62,000 nucleotides of DNA from Liolophura sinensis. Its lineage: Eukaryota; Mollusca; Polyplacophora; Chitonida; Chitonidae. A program made the translations under genes and the position numbers. The stretch lies in assembly GCF_032854445.1 (NCBI RefSeq), contig NC_088302.1, forward strand, positions 42,446,645 to 42,508,644. Reading direction: 5' to 3'. Shown here in pieces: positions 1-11,064 of the stretch. The notes below the pieces were generated by a model. That model searched no databases, had not been told where the DNA came from, and saw only the letters and a program-made list of their open reading frames with translations. Within the stretch, counting starts at the first letter, position 1. Every line of letters begins with the position of its first letter.

Positions 1-252
1 CGGACAGCCCGTAGATCAGGATCCAAGATGTGTAGTTATCTGTATCAAAGATTCTAACTCAGGGGTCAACGGCTAGCCGTCTGTCTGTACAAAACATTAC
101 GTCTCTCATTCAGCGATGGCTCTTGATACAAATCCTCAACACTGCATGGTTGTCTCTTGTGTGCACTAGTGGTGATAATTTAACAATACACGAAACAGTA
201 GGTTTTTATTTCTCAATGTGCAATTTACGATGTGACGTATTACACAAAGGCA

Positions 253-410
253 CTTGCTGGCTTCCTATCCAGCCGTACGTGGGAAGGTCTGCAGAAACCG
301 TCGGATGGTCGTGGGTTTCCCCCGGGTTCTTCCCGGTTTCCACCCACCATAATGCTGGCCGCCGTATTATAAGTGAAATATTCGCTGTAAAACACCAATC
401 AAATAAATAA
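253..410 (+). mobile_element. 5'-truncated SINE (aatattc/gcgtaaaacacc-tail family), private to A1
   Basis: Starts within the element at 'gctggcttcct' and runs through 'ccgtacgtgggaaggtctgc' and 'cataatgctggccgcc' to an 'aaacaccaatcaaataaata' tail. A2, A3 and A4 have uninterrupted sequence here ('ataaaggtatagaatatttc', with small changes), so the insertion happened in A1 after duplication. The tRNA-like head is missing. Confidence 0.8.
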
Positions 411-891
411 ACATTATATTCTTCTTGGGGCAATACAATTGGCTTTAAACTGCTGTTCTCCTAAGGCCGGAGCTACATACCCATACTGTCTGTCACCTTT
501 CTTGATAAAGTGTTAGTTCAAAGCTGCTTCCCTGATTTTCACGTAAACGAGTGACTCTTTGATTCCTTTCCGTGCAATTTCTTCATTATTTGAAATGAAA
601 CTTCAAATGTTTGCCTTTTGTTTTTGTGCTCCCGATAGCCCTTTGTCGTCGCCCTGTTTGTTTGTTCCGCAATTCCTGTAGATAGTGTACTTCTTTGTTT
701 GTTTTGTTTTATTTTCTGTTTTATGTGTAACTAGTCGATACCGATAGCTGTTGTTCTGTTTTCTATTTATCTCTATTTATACTTTAAGTCCAACCCATTA
801 GTCAGTGCCCACATTTCGGTTTTACTAGATACTATTGGCCATTAGTATTAGTTACCGGTTAATTTCACCCGTGATGAAACAGCTGATGTCG

Positions 892-903
892 TTTTATATA
901 ACT
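892..903 (+). promoter_or_regulatory. TATA-like box upstream of gene 1
   Basis: The motif 'gttttatataactagtcga' lies about 255 bases before the ATG. It is preserved at the same place before gene 2 (about 21958-21966), gene 3 (41498-41509) and gene 4 (53517-53528), embedded in a conserved block beginning 'acagctgatgtc'. Transcription could start near 925, with a short intron ending at the acceptor just before the ATG (candidate donor 'cgagtaata' near 1087). It competes with the TATA and leader-exon candidate in the B modules, about 1.6 kb upstream of genes 2-4. Confidence 0.4.
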
Positions 904-1152
904 AGTCGATCTGTTCCGAACGATTTTCGCTCAATAGCTGCTGCCCTGGTTAATTACAATGTTAGTGGTTAATTATTACTCTAAAGTGAGCCGTCACGAT
1001 GGTGGCATTTTCCATGTTTGTCGTCAAGTCTTATCTTGTTATTTTTGTTGTTATATTCAACTGTTTGAGTGTTTAGGAGTCTTCGAGTAATAACTATTCT
1101 TCAACTTGTGGGCGTTTTGTTTTTCTCACACTGTTTGTTGATTATATTTCAG

Positions 1153-3187
1153 ATGAAGCTTACGCTGATAGCTGTTGCCCTAGTTTCCATGCTACTCGTC
1201 CACGAGACAGAATCAGGTTGGATTCGTTTTAGGCGAATCGGAAGAGCCATTGCCCGTGCCTGGAAACCCGCTTGCTCATTTACATGTCCTAGAATCTGCA
1301 CGAAAGGATTTTTATGCAAGTTTGGCTGTGGGACTTTGTGTGGCAAGAGGAAGAGGGCGGTAAGATCCATACTCCTACAACTGTAATAGGAAGAGCAGAA
1401 TGGAGAGTAAAACTTATGCATCGAGGACAGTGTCATATACTTGGCATAGGAAGACTTAAGCAGGATTAAGTTTTAAAGAATGCAGTGAGGTAAATAGTAA
1501 TTTATTAGTCGTCAGTGATCAAGAATTGCTCAAAATTATCCGACTATTAATCTCACGACAGATACATCCTTACATAGCATTAGCATCTCGTTATATTATT
1601 TATACATTTACGTATTTGATTGGTGTTTTATGCCGTATTCAAGAATATTTCACATATACGATGGCAGCCAGCATTATGATGAGATCAAACCTCACAGAGC
1701 TCGGGGATAACCCACGATCATCGGCTCGTTGCTGAGAGAAAGTCCCACCTACGGCCAGACAGGAAGCCGCCATGAACTAGACTTGAACTCATATGTACAT
1801 ATAGACGTACATGTAGACGTCTGCACTAAAATCTTGTACACGTCAAACAACTCTACGTGTTTATACCACCCGTGTTGACAGGCTTTCATACAGGGCGTCC
1901 ACCTCACTCGGCTGCCAAGGAACTTTGACTTTTACGACCTGAACGATGATGACTTCGTCAGTCTTCAGGAAATTGCAACCACACTAGGTCACTCCGTGAA
2001 CGAAGTTGATCTGATCGTGGCCTTCAACGCTACTGATACCAACCGTAAGTATTACAAGTGTAGCGTATATACGTTTGATGGCTTGGAATTTAATGGTGTT
2101 TTAAAAAATTTTGTGTCATTTCACGAAGGTATTTCCAAATGATTAATAGTGCCGCTTGCTAGACAAGGAGAACCCTCTACCACTTCGCTGCCTTAGAGCC
2201 GTTGTGTTTAAGAATGTTTTAGAGATTCAGACTACTGTAGAGTTTTGTCGTCCATCGTTTTATCCTCAGCAATATTGTACCACACATGGGTATGTTTGTA
2301 TTATGAAGCTTTCAGTCTCTACACGGTGGCCTTAATCCACTCGCTAGATAAGATTAATTACTTTAATTACTTTTAATTACTACGTGTTCATGGGTCATGA
2401 AGATAAGTTAAACACTGTATTTTGTATACGACGAGAGCTTTGCACCTGCCCTTACATTATACCTTTCTCATTTTAACATTTGCAGAAGACGGCAAGCTGA
2501 CTGAAGAGGAACTGTTATCATCAAAGGCGTTTGTGTTTGGTGAGTTGGTTATTTGACTATGAGCTTAATATCAAACCCAGTTTATGTCAGCTTTATGTGA
2601 ATCTTGCAGGCTAAAATAAGTGTTTCGTTTTTCAACACATTTCTGTTACAGTTGAGGAAGGTGTTCTAGTGTTTATTCATAAAATCTGTGTATGGTAGCT
2701 GAAGGGAAGTGGATATTTCAGCAAACATGCCAGATGTATACATAATAATGTGAGGCACATTACGTCACGCAAAGAGTCCAGTAAGCATGACTGTGTTTGC
2801 ATTAAGTGTAAAAAGGCGATCAAGGAAACACTTGTGTTTAGTGTGTACACTCCATTTTGGGATCAGTCCCCAAGGTGGCGTGGCTAGAAAACACACTGGC
2901 TTTGAAGTGTCAGTGAAAACAGATCACTACACGCATCTGCACATCTGTATTATTTTATGCAGAATTTGAAGCTATTTCACTCGTGTTACAACTGCATCAG
3001 TTTCATGTATAGCCTGTACGTTGATCATGAATGCAATTATAAAACATGTTCTGCATGTATATACTTCTACTTTATATCCATCTTTTGATCTTTTGCAGCT
3101 GACGACCCGGTTGAGCCCGACACCACACTTCCCCCGCTGACCACACTTCCCACACTGACGACCGATGACACTGACCCTGAACACTGA
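1153..3187 (+). CDS. Secreted Cys-rich cationic peptide precursor with EF-hand pro-domain, gene 1 (4 coding exons)
   Basis: Coding exons are 1153-1359, 1882-2044, 2486-2539 and 3099-3187, with GT-AG borders, intron phases 0, 1, 1 and 170 codons in total. Residues 1-21 form a signal peptide (MKLTLIAVALVSMLLV core); cleavage is probably before GW. The mature part starts with an Arg-rich amphipathic stretch (GWIRFRRIGRAIARAW), followed by six cysteines spaced x3, x3, x5, x3, x3 and then GKRKR, which fits C-terminal amidation plus dibasic processing. My count gives a net charge near +9, the highest of the four paralogues. Exon 2 carries an EF loop (DLNDDDFVSLQE); a second loop (DTNQDGKLTEEE) is split by intron 2. 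Exon 4 is a Thr/Pro/Asp tail ending DPEH. An acceptor AG lies directly before the ATG, so the 5' UTR is spliced and in-frame upstream codons are not coding. Relative to genes 2-4 there are two extra residues in the amphipathic part. Antimicrobial function is inferred. Confidence 0.85.
1613..1795 (-). mobile_element. SINE in intron 1 of gene 1
   Basis: Reverse-oriented member of the same family: it begins with the tail complement 'tgattggtgttttatgccg' and ends near 'aacttgaactc'-type B-box sequence ('gacttgaactcatatg'). The same insertion is at the same place in intron 1 of all four genes, so it predates the array. Confidence 0.75.
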
Positions 3188-3610
3188 ATGACTGGACCTC
3201 GATATGGTCGACCGCTCTATCCGACCACATGCTGATTTTGTTACTTCTGTTGACATAGCATATATTATCTTTCCAATATTTTAAAACTGCTGTAATTTGA
3301 CACCATTTTTATTTGGTGTTTCATGGGCAAATTCAAAAAAATGGAACAAAAATATTTTTCCTGTCTTTATGGTTTTTTTTAATGACTTCAAAGTTTTCAG
3401 TGTTTACCCATCACGTAAATGTATGTTTTCAGCAGGAAAGGTTGCTTCGACAGTCACACAACTTAGATCTTTAGAAGAAAAGAGAGGAATTCTGTCCGAA
3501 AAACAAAAGTTGAAGATGTTTTAAAATGTTTAAGATAATAAATTTGTGACTTGTATCGTGGTAATGAATATCTGTATAGCTTGAATTATACAAAAAATAA
3601 AAAGTTTCAG
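3188..3610 (+). other. 3' UTR and polyadenylation signals of gene 1
   Basis: After the stop codon comes AT-rich sequence with AATAAA at 3537-3542 and a second AATAAA at 3596-3601. Equivalent signals follow genes 2 and 4; gene 3 has ATTAAA. The interval is conserved between copies but has no conserved frame. Confidence 0.5.
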
Positions 3611-4006
3611 ATGGAAGTGCTCACATAAACTCTTCATGGTTCTTGCTTGTTCATGCGATTCCCATCACCACCACCCCACCCTGGCACTAAATATACACAG
3701 GAGGTATTGTATAGGACAAAGTTATCACAGAAAAATATGTAAAAAAATTCTGTAAACTTTTGAAAGTCGAGAAGATGAAGTTCAGCACTGGAGCACTGAC
3801 GACCAATTCACAATTGAGTAGCAATGTTTTAGATGCCCTTATGAACTTGGCCAATCACTAGTGCTCAAAGCGTTACGTGGTAACTGGCGTCACGTCAAAA
3901 TCACTGTTGCCTCTCAACTTTCAGCGTGGTTTCTTGTAGTGGACAGACAGATATCGATGCAATAAATTGGATTTTGCGGTTATTTTAAGTGTTAAAATGA
4001 TGCATT

Positions 4007-4213
4007 TTGAAGCACACATTTATGGGTAAAGAACTAAGAACGGCTGTCTGTGTCGCAAGGTGTACATGTAGGCAGGATACTGCAGTAACTTGTCAGGGTG
4101 AGCTGGCAAGAAATGTGCCTTGGGAGAGTCAATGCTTGAAGAAATATATTGTGACGTCGCATTATTTTTCCCTAGCAATGTTAAATTTATTACGAAAATA
4201 TCTAAAAATATGA
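4007..4213 (+). other. Small conserved ORF, unknown (module A1)
   Basis: A 68-codon frame (MKHTFMGKELRTAV..., CRQDTAVTCQGELA) is identical in A2 (25153-25359). A4 keeps 64 codons (56751-56945) with several amino-acid changes and a different end, and in A3 a deletion of about 400 bp removes most of it. No signal peptide or recognised domain. Identity between A1 and A2 reflects their near-identical DNA, so it does not show selection. Confidence 0.2.
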
Positions 4214-4229
4214 ATGAAAGAATCTGTTA

Positions 4230-4472
4230 TTAGTCAGAAGGTCCAGCTATGTTCGGTAAATTCCCTAAAGTCGGTAGAGCCAGATAGGGCAAATACTTAC
4301 AGCCATGCAGGACGAGGACGTGCAGGGTCGCTAAAACACGGCGATTGTGTCCACGAACAACGCCCTGAACGAGCACCAAACTAAATGAAACATCGGCGAT
4401 TTGAATACGGAACAGAGCTGATACTCTATCGTTGGGAACAAGGCGTTTTTGTTTGCATTTTCTCATTGTCAT
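4230..4472 (-). other. 80-codon minus-strand ORF, unknown, kept in A1, A2 and A4
   Basis: Open for 80 codons in A1, A2 (25376-25618) and A4 (56962-57204); lost by deletion in A3. Includes 'VSALFRIQIADVSFSLVL' and 'QGVVRGHNRRVLAT'; a splice-donor-like 'gctgtaagtat' follows the segment ending HGC, so it could be an old exon. A4 differs at about seven residues, which is not obviously conservative. I recognise no family. Confidence 0.25.
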
Positions 4473-5869
4473 ATTGTTTAATACCGGTGGTACGGGAGGG
4501 CTCCCAGGTTTTGTGACATCACTCTAGATAGCTATAACATGACAAAATGGCGTCACCAAATGGGTATCTAGGTACGGACCATTGTTTATTATTTATTTTG
4601 TTGATAAGCCGTGCAGAACATTTTCAATATTTTAGAACATTTCTGAAATACTACCTTATTAAATAATTTAGCTTTATTGGCTGACTTTATGTTCACTTTA
4701 AAGAAAAGTAATAATTTAAGCTATTCCTGGTAAATACAGAAAATACGATTTGATCTCTACATAGCCTCTTTAAATGGGACGCTTTGTTGTAAATGCTGGT
4801 GATAAAATTTGCATTTGTTTTTCTCGACAATCCGTCAATCTAACGAAGAGCTTTAAGTTGTGAATATGTTTATACGGCATGCTTAAAATGACGGGATTTA
4901 CGAGGAAATTACTTTACGACCATTTACAATATTTAGGTGAATAAACTAGAACATACATTAGTGAGAGGCTCCTGGGTCATTGCGCCGCGCTGACACGCCA
5001 ACCACCTCGAATGGGCCCCCGAATTACTAAAAAATAATAACTTGATGCTTGTTTACCATTTTCTGCAGGTACAGGTTTATTTGCTCTCATTCCATTTACA
5101 ACATCTCCATGAATTTCAAGATTAAAAGACGTTATGGACAACAACAGAAATAAAGATTGACAGAATATCCATGAACAACCGTATCTACAAGTACATCTGC
5201 ACATTTGAAAGATCTTTATCTAAGAGATAAATTCAGTTGGCCTTCGTGGACCCATATTTTTTGGTGCATAAGTGTGAAATTATTGTTCACCCCATTATGC
5301 ACTTTTTTTATCTCTTCATGAAATATCGCATGTGACTGAGCCTATAAATAATCCAATGTGATATTGCATCATCATGATATGATGAAAAAATAATTATACT
5401 GTATATGGCGAATTTAGTAAATGTAAGTACATGTATGTAAATCAACACAGATAAGGTCTGTAAAAGTTTTACACTAGAAGATGTATCCACAGAGAAGGTT
5501 TCATCATTCTTGGTGATGTGTTGTTCTTGGCTTTAAGGATTATACAGTGTAAGATGGGAGTCTCTTGTTTTAGCAGTTTAATGGTTTCTGTTATCAAGTA
5601 TAAAAATTGACCAATTAGTGATGTCTCTTGTTCAAGCTCTTGTTGGTACGGTTTTGGCTTTGTGTCGAAAGGTTTGTCGTGTTGTTGGAGCTGCGTGGGG
5701 CTTTAAATATTTCTCCCCATTTCAGCTAAATAGCCGTCAGTTTGTCATACCAATCAAGTTAACAAACACTTGGAAAGTCTTCTAACGTAAAAGATGTTAC
5801 ATAATGTACTAAATGTCTTTATTTTGTATGCAAAAAGGCGTTTGGAAGTGATCACCATTTTCAAATAAT

Positions 5870-5998
5870 GACAAATACAATAAAGACAATGAGCATAATG
5901 ACAACGAGGATAATGTTAATAGCAATAATGCCAATAGGGACAACGGCAATGAAAATAATGAGAATAACGACAACACGAATGAAGACAATGGGATAATT
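5870..5998 (+). repeat. Imperfect short tandem repeat (gacaatgag / gataatg type), module A1
   Basis: Runs such as 'gacaatgagcataatgac' and 'aacggcaatgaaaataatg' recur; orthologous tracts are at about 27013-27140, 46672-46795 and 58590-58735. Confidence 0.8.
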
Positions 5999-6054
5999 GA
6001 TCTTTTTGTGCTAAAACATGCATATATGTACAGAGTCTTTCAAGACGTCCCTGA

Positions 6055-6345
6055 TCACTTTAGTGGCCTAATGGTCAGAGTGCTCGACTTGAAGTCGGGA
6101 ATTTCGGGATCAAATCTGGGTCGAGTCAAACAAAAGACTTTAAAAAATGGTACTTGTTGCGTTCTCGCTTGGTTGATCCTGTGTCATGTCTGGTGTTTTC
6201 GGCATGATGCTTCAGTGGCGACATGGAATCGCACTGCCTCAAGAAGGCAGTATATTTACACACACCTAATGACTCCTCGTCGTCATATGTCTGAAAATTT
6301 ATTAAAAACGACGTTAAACCTTAAGCATTCATTCCTTCATTCCAA
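6055..6345 (+). mobile_element. tRNA-derived SINE, fourth type, module A1
   Basis: Head 'agtggcctaatggtcagag', B-box-like 'gggatcaaatctgggtcg', then 'gactttaaaaaatggtac' (shared with the third type), and a 3' end 'acgacgttaaacc' plus a CATT-rich tail. Any open frame across it comes from the repeat. Orthologues lie in A2, A3 and A4. Confidence 0.75.
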
Positions 6346-7384
6346 GGCTTCTCCCAAGTTCTGCCTCCATTTAGAATCCTACAACACAGACCAGGGTCGC
6401 AGAAGTTACAAATTCGTGAGTGTGGCGTAAATCATTGGCAAAAAAATCTAGATATGCCCTATAAGCTGGTTTTGAATAATTATGACGTCACCCGAGGCAT
6501 TGAGTTACGGGCGTCGAAACTGAGCCTATGCAGTTTAACACTATGAATGAGAAAAGTGTTCTAGATTGATTTTCTTTGCAAGAATATGAACTTCTCAACT
6601 TAATGTGACGAAAACACATGGATAACTCTTGACTGTATATTGAGTATTTCAAAAGAAATACATCATTTGTATAAGAACAACAACACGAAAATGGCGCAAA
6701 ATAATCATAAATAACTGTCGTCTGCAGCTTACCTGAACGAATCAGAGAAAAGCGATCACCACTACCGAACATTCGACCTGCAGATTTATATGGACACACA
6801 ACTATGAGTCTTCCTACATGTCTTTTGCATGTCTAACATTTTATTGTTAACGAAAACGAAATATAAGAAGAGTTTCATGGGGTTATTTTTTGATAAAGGG
6901 ATACGTTGTTGACCATTGATTACAATAAGAACAGACAAATCTCAGTGACCGATTGTCACAGAATTCTGGTATAAAAATGTACTCAATGTTAGCTTAGAAC
7001 TCATAGTTTATGAAACAGGAATATATTTTCCTGGAGTTTCTATGGTCTTACCTTAATTAGAAGCTATTTAGATATTTATTTCCGACCGAACTGATTTACG
7101 TCACTTCGCCATGACGTTCAGCACTTTTGATTGGAGGCTTTAGAATCTAGGATTTTATTAATTACGAAAAGTGTTCATGTGTTATATTGGTATGGTTAGA
7201 AATATCATATTTCATAGCATCTGTGTTCTTCAAATTAATATTTAATACAGCACTAGTTGATAGAAATTACTAGGTTTTTCTTTATGTTGGCATGGGGAAA
7301 ATTACGCTATTTTGGCCATATTGGTTTCGGCATCATAGTAAATTATCGATGGAGCGTAGTAAGAGGCGAACGCTGCACAATGCA

Positions 7385-7892
7385 CGTCAACCAATCAAAA
7401 TGGAGGATTTTTGGTGGTTAGCACCGCCTGCATTGTGTACACGCTATAAAAAGGCATCGATCATAGCGTCTGACAGATGGTCCTGGAGGTTTACCACAGT
7501 TAAGACAAGGGCAAAGGCAAAGGCAAGATCACGGCAAAGGCAAGATTAAGACAAGGCACAAAAGTATTCGATTCCACGGGAGAATCGCTCGATCTGGCGG
7601 GAGATTTGCTATCTTCAGTATATTACGCATGGCGGATTTAGAGTTATACTGAAGGGACTGTGACTATATGAGTTAAAGAGTTACTCCTCTTACATTAAAA
7701 CATACCTAAGGATTACGGTTAGGTAGAAATTCCAGCACCTGTCGAAATATTTTTAAATTGCTAAAGAATGTTCACCGTCTATAGCTGTGTCAACAAGCCT
7801 CCCAGAGTTATTCCCCTGAAATTCTGTGTCGCAAATGACATTGCTGATTCTGAACGAATATTTGATGCTTTGACTGTATATATGTGAATAAA
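7385..7892 (+). promoter_or_regulatory. Candidate core promoter and short transcription unit, module A1
   Basis: CCAAT ('caaccaatcaaaatgg', 7388-7403) is followed by a strong TATA box ('cgctataaaaaggcat', near 7441-7456); a transcript could start near 7475 and end at the AATAAA in 'gtgaataaatgg' (7886-7891). The first ATG opens only 8 codons (MVLEVYHS). In A2 (28540-28990) a deletion removed the CCAAT box. In A4 (60070-60580) both boxes remain and the first ATG opens a longer Lys/Gly-rich frame. It could be a non-coding RNA or a relic promoter. Confidence 0.3.
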
Positions 7893-8978
7893 TGGACTTC
7901 ACTGTTTAGTGTTCGAACTGACAAAACAAATCTTCGGATCTTCTGTTATGCTCTTCTTGCCGATTTACTGAAAGAATTGGTAAGACTTGAGTTTTCCCCC
8001 AAGAGTTATCCCGTAACAATACATACTGGGAATGCATTTAGTGTATTAAAAAGAATAGCAGCATTGAATTAATGATTGGAGTATTGAGAGTAAATCCATA
8101 TTTGTGTAGTGTTGTCTCCAAATACTTGAGGTAAATATCGGTCTCATACGCTACCAAAATATCATCTGGTGATAAGCAGAGCAAAACCTGTAATCTTAAC
8201 CTCTAAAGATCATAAGACTGGGTTTTAAAGAAACATCCGCTACAATACCCAAGTGTAGAGCTTGTGTTGCTACGTGTCACTGAATAAAGCCAATTTTGGT
8301 AACGAGAATGACTGATTTCACAGACAACTGAATATAAGTGGCTCTCTAAAAGAAATGGACTATAGCATAGAAATTTAGTGTTTATGCAAGCTCACAATGC
8401 GCGCCATCATTCCCTCAAAGACAACATTCCATGTCACTCATTAGAACGAATCACACCAGAGCCACACAACAAAATCGCTAAGAACGCTGTCACCATAATT
8501 ACGTGAATCCAAAGTTAGAAATACTCTGCACTAATATATTTGAAATACACCATAAACTAGTATCCTGCAAAATGCAGATAAACTAGAAACATGGAGATGA
8601 AAATTTGGGTTATGCCAAACATGATAACTTCAACAAGAAAAACATTTTACTCAAAACCATAATGCAAATTCATTTCAAAGCATTCCAAACGTATTAGAAC
8701 CTGTGAGAACGAACAAGCACTTGGAACACTTTTTGACATTTAATAACGGGTCTATCGCAAACTGCATAAAAGCTCTGTGTAGGCCTACACCTACATACAC
8801 GAGATCATTAATTGTTCTGTTGTTTTATGGATAAGTCTAGAATATCTAAACAAAAAATGTTGATAGTTATTTTTAATGAGACTTGAGTCACGTAATTTAA
8901 ACCGGTGGAGATTATATTACCTTAATGGAATATGGCCAGTCTGCCATCAGTAAAACATGTCTGTACTTGAGAGGAGAC

Positions 8979-9311
8979 TTAACGGTTGAATTGAGAAGAA
9001 AATCGTCCTTTTTCACATGAGCCATTGACTACTTTGTGCCATGAAGTGGTAAAATGTGATTCCAAGTTGGAACCGGGGTTTCTAGAGGCAGTGCTGAGAA
9101 CACAAGTCTGTTGTTCCAGGAAATTTGTTGACTCGTCCTCAACTATACCAGCCTCCTCTAAAACCCTGACATTAATACCTCTGAAATGCGGCGTTCTATA
9201 CATAGGTAAAATTTTGGCTGGAAATTCTTTCCAGGCAGGATTACTGATGGGTCGGAAAGCAGTGAAACAATTAGTCAAATAACAACAATACTTTGCCTTA
9301 AAACGAAACAA
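8979..9311 (-). pseudogene. Possible protein relic on minus strand, unknown family (module A1)
   Basis: A 110-codon minus-strand frame contains 'FRPISNPAWKEFPAKILPMY' and 'RVLEEAGIVEDESTNFLEQQ'. A2 (about 30120-30385) has the same reading broken by one stop after 'AKILPM'. A4 has lost most of it by deletion near 61530. It looks more protein-like than its + strand partner frame, but I cannot assign it; a mobile-element relic is possible. Confidence 0.25.
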
Positions 9312-9904
9312 AACACATGAATATTAGGATAGCTATACGTTGAGCTGTGAATAATTATGTAAAATCGAACAACCTGAAGTGTTTACAATAATACAACTCT
9401 GTGATTAAAAACGCTACCAACACTTTGTCACTCTCACTTTGACATTTTGACTGCAAACGATGTAAAGATTTGTGCCACAGGAAATTTATGTCCCTAGTTG
9501 GAGGATTAAATGACTTGTGGTGTGATGACAATACAGCATTTTGAGTCATTCTAGACCAGTGACGTATAATGTAAGTAATGCAATTAACATCACGTTTTCA
9601 ACTAATTCTACCTAAGCCATGGTGCTAGTGGGCGAGTAACTGCTTCTTTTAACAATTTACATTGTTTCATATTGAAACAAAACCCTAACGGTTGTAAACT
9701 GACAAGAGGCTGTACTCACCGCTTAATATTATATCCCAGACAACATTGTTTTCAAAAAATGTGTTTGTAAAAGATGTATTTTTGTAACTTTTTGGAGAGT
9801 CCACACTGACTGGAAAACTGTGCACTACAAAATGATGCTGAAGTTAAACCTCTTTACCGAAATCGTGATCTCGAAACCTCCTTTTTCCACTGTATTTATT
9901 TATA

Positions 9905-10060
9905 TATTTGATTAGTGTTTTACGTCGTACTCAAGAATATTTCACTTATAAGACGGCGGCCAGCATTGTGGTAGATGGAAACAGGGAAGATGCGCAGTTT
10001 TTTGACAGACCTTCCCACGTACGGTCAGAGAGATAACCAGCATGAGCTGGACACCCTAAC
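9905..10060 (-). mobile_element. SINE fragment, same family, in module A1
   Basis: Begins 'gattagtgttttacgtcg' and continues with the complements of 'gctggccgcc' and 'acgtgggaaggtctg'; shared with A2 (30925-31080), so older than that duplication. Confidence 0.7.
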
Positions 10061-10412
10061 AACTTCAGCCATGGGTGGCCCCTGCCCCTCTATTTAAAGA
10101 ACATTTTTTACAGCTGCAAACTACATGTGGAGCAAAAATTGGGCATGCTGAGTGAGTCAGGACAGACTCTTACGTTTATTTTAGCCAATGTTTCCATCAG
10201 TAAACTCGTATATGTACCTTAGCTAACTCACACCTTTCTGTCTCAGATCACACCACCGTGACATCACCCTCCATGCATGGTAACTATGGTTTTAGTAATC
10301 TGAAAATATGAAATTGTCAGGTTGCCGTCATCAACCACGAGATTACCGTTTCTCGTAAACCCACACCCGAGTTAATAAGAACTGGATTCGATCCTGCGGT
10401 TTTATTTTTAGT

Positions 10413-10765
10413 GGAGTGAGTGAGTGCTTGGGGTTTAACGTCGTACTCAACAATTTTTCAGTCATATGACGACGAAGGAATCCTTAGGGTGCATGTACGT
10501 GTAATGTGCCTCCTTGTTGCAGGACGGATTTCCACCGCTCTTTTATTTAGTGCTGCTTCACTGAGAGGACTTACCGAAGGCAAGTAAGCCGCCCCGCCCG
10601 AGCCATTATACTGATACGGGTCAACTATCCCCTTCATGCTGAACGCCAAGCGAGGAAGTTACAACTTCCTCTTTTAAAGTCTTAGGTGTGACTCGATCAA
10701 GGATTGATCCTGGACCTACCGGTCCCGAAGCGGACGCTCTACCAACTGTGCTATCCGGGCCGGTG
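10413..10765 (-). mobile_element. (TCAC)n-tailed tRNA-derived SINE at the A1/B1 boundary
   Basis: On the minus strand the tRNA-like head reads 'gatagcacagttggtagagc' with B-box-like 'ggtccaggatcaatcc', and the 3' end is the (TCAC) tail seen as 'gagtgagtgagtg' on +. It replaces about 1.07 kb present at the same place in A2/B2 (31517-32590). No target-site duplication is visible, so a recombination is likely. Confidence 0.85.
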
Positions 10766-11064
10766 AGAGTCAACCATGCGGCCTTTTGAAATTACCTCCA
10801 ATTGGTTTTAAAATAACGTTCATCCTGGGAATAGGTTTACAAAATTAAACTGTCTTACAGTTACGTCCTCATTCAGCTTATGTCGTATTAAGTACAAAAC
10901 TTGCCATTAGCCATTTTCTGAGGTCTCACCTGGCCGTAATAAAACTGTAAGACGTCGTAGTGTGCTATAAGGCAACCCTCCAGAAGATGTGTATATACTT
11001 ATTGATTAATGATTTCCTCTACAGTCGATACGATGGATTGAATCTAGAGCCTAGAAGAAGCCAA

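Larger units (their letters stand above)
3611..5869. other. Duplicated non-coding DNA, module A1
   Basis: Apart from the two small unknown ORFs at 4007-4213 and 4230-4472, I see no gene. The block is nearly identical in A2, similar in A4, and carries a deletion of about 400 bp and a SINE in A3. Confidence 0.6.
6346..9900. other. Duplicated non-coding DNA, module A1
   Basis: Holds the candidate short transcription unit (7385-7892) and the protein relic (8979-9311); otherwise nothing recognised. Shared with A2 and A4. A3 keeps it only to the position equivalent to about 7140, where a deletion joins it to B3. Confidence 0.6.

Noticed and set aside
1069-1152. In-frame extension upstream of the MKLTL start codon in genes 1, 2 and 4
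   Set aside because: Gene 1 lacks an ATG there, gene 3 has a one-base shift, and an intron acceptor lies directly before the conserved ATG, so this is intron or UTR.
2972-3256. Minus-strand frame opposite exon 4 of the peptide gene
   Set aside because: Complement shadow of the spliced + strand exon and intron; shortened in genes 2 and 4.
6008-6430. 140-codon frame in A1
   Set aside because: It runs through the fourth-type SINE and its tail; lengths vary in the other modules according to SINE changes.
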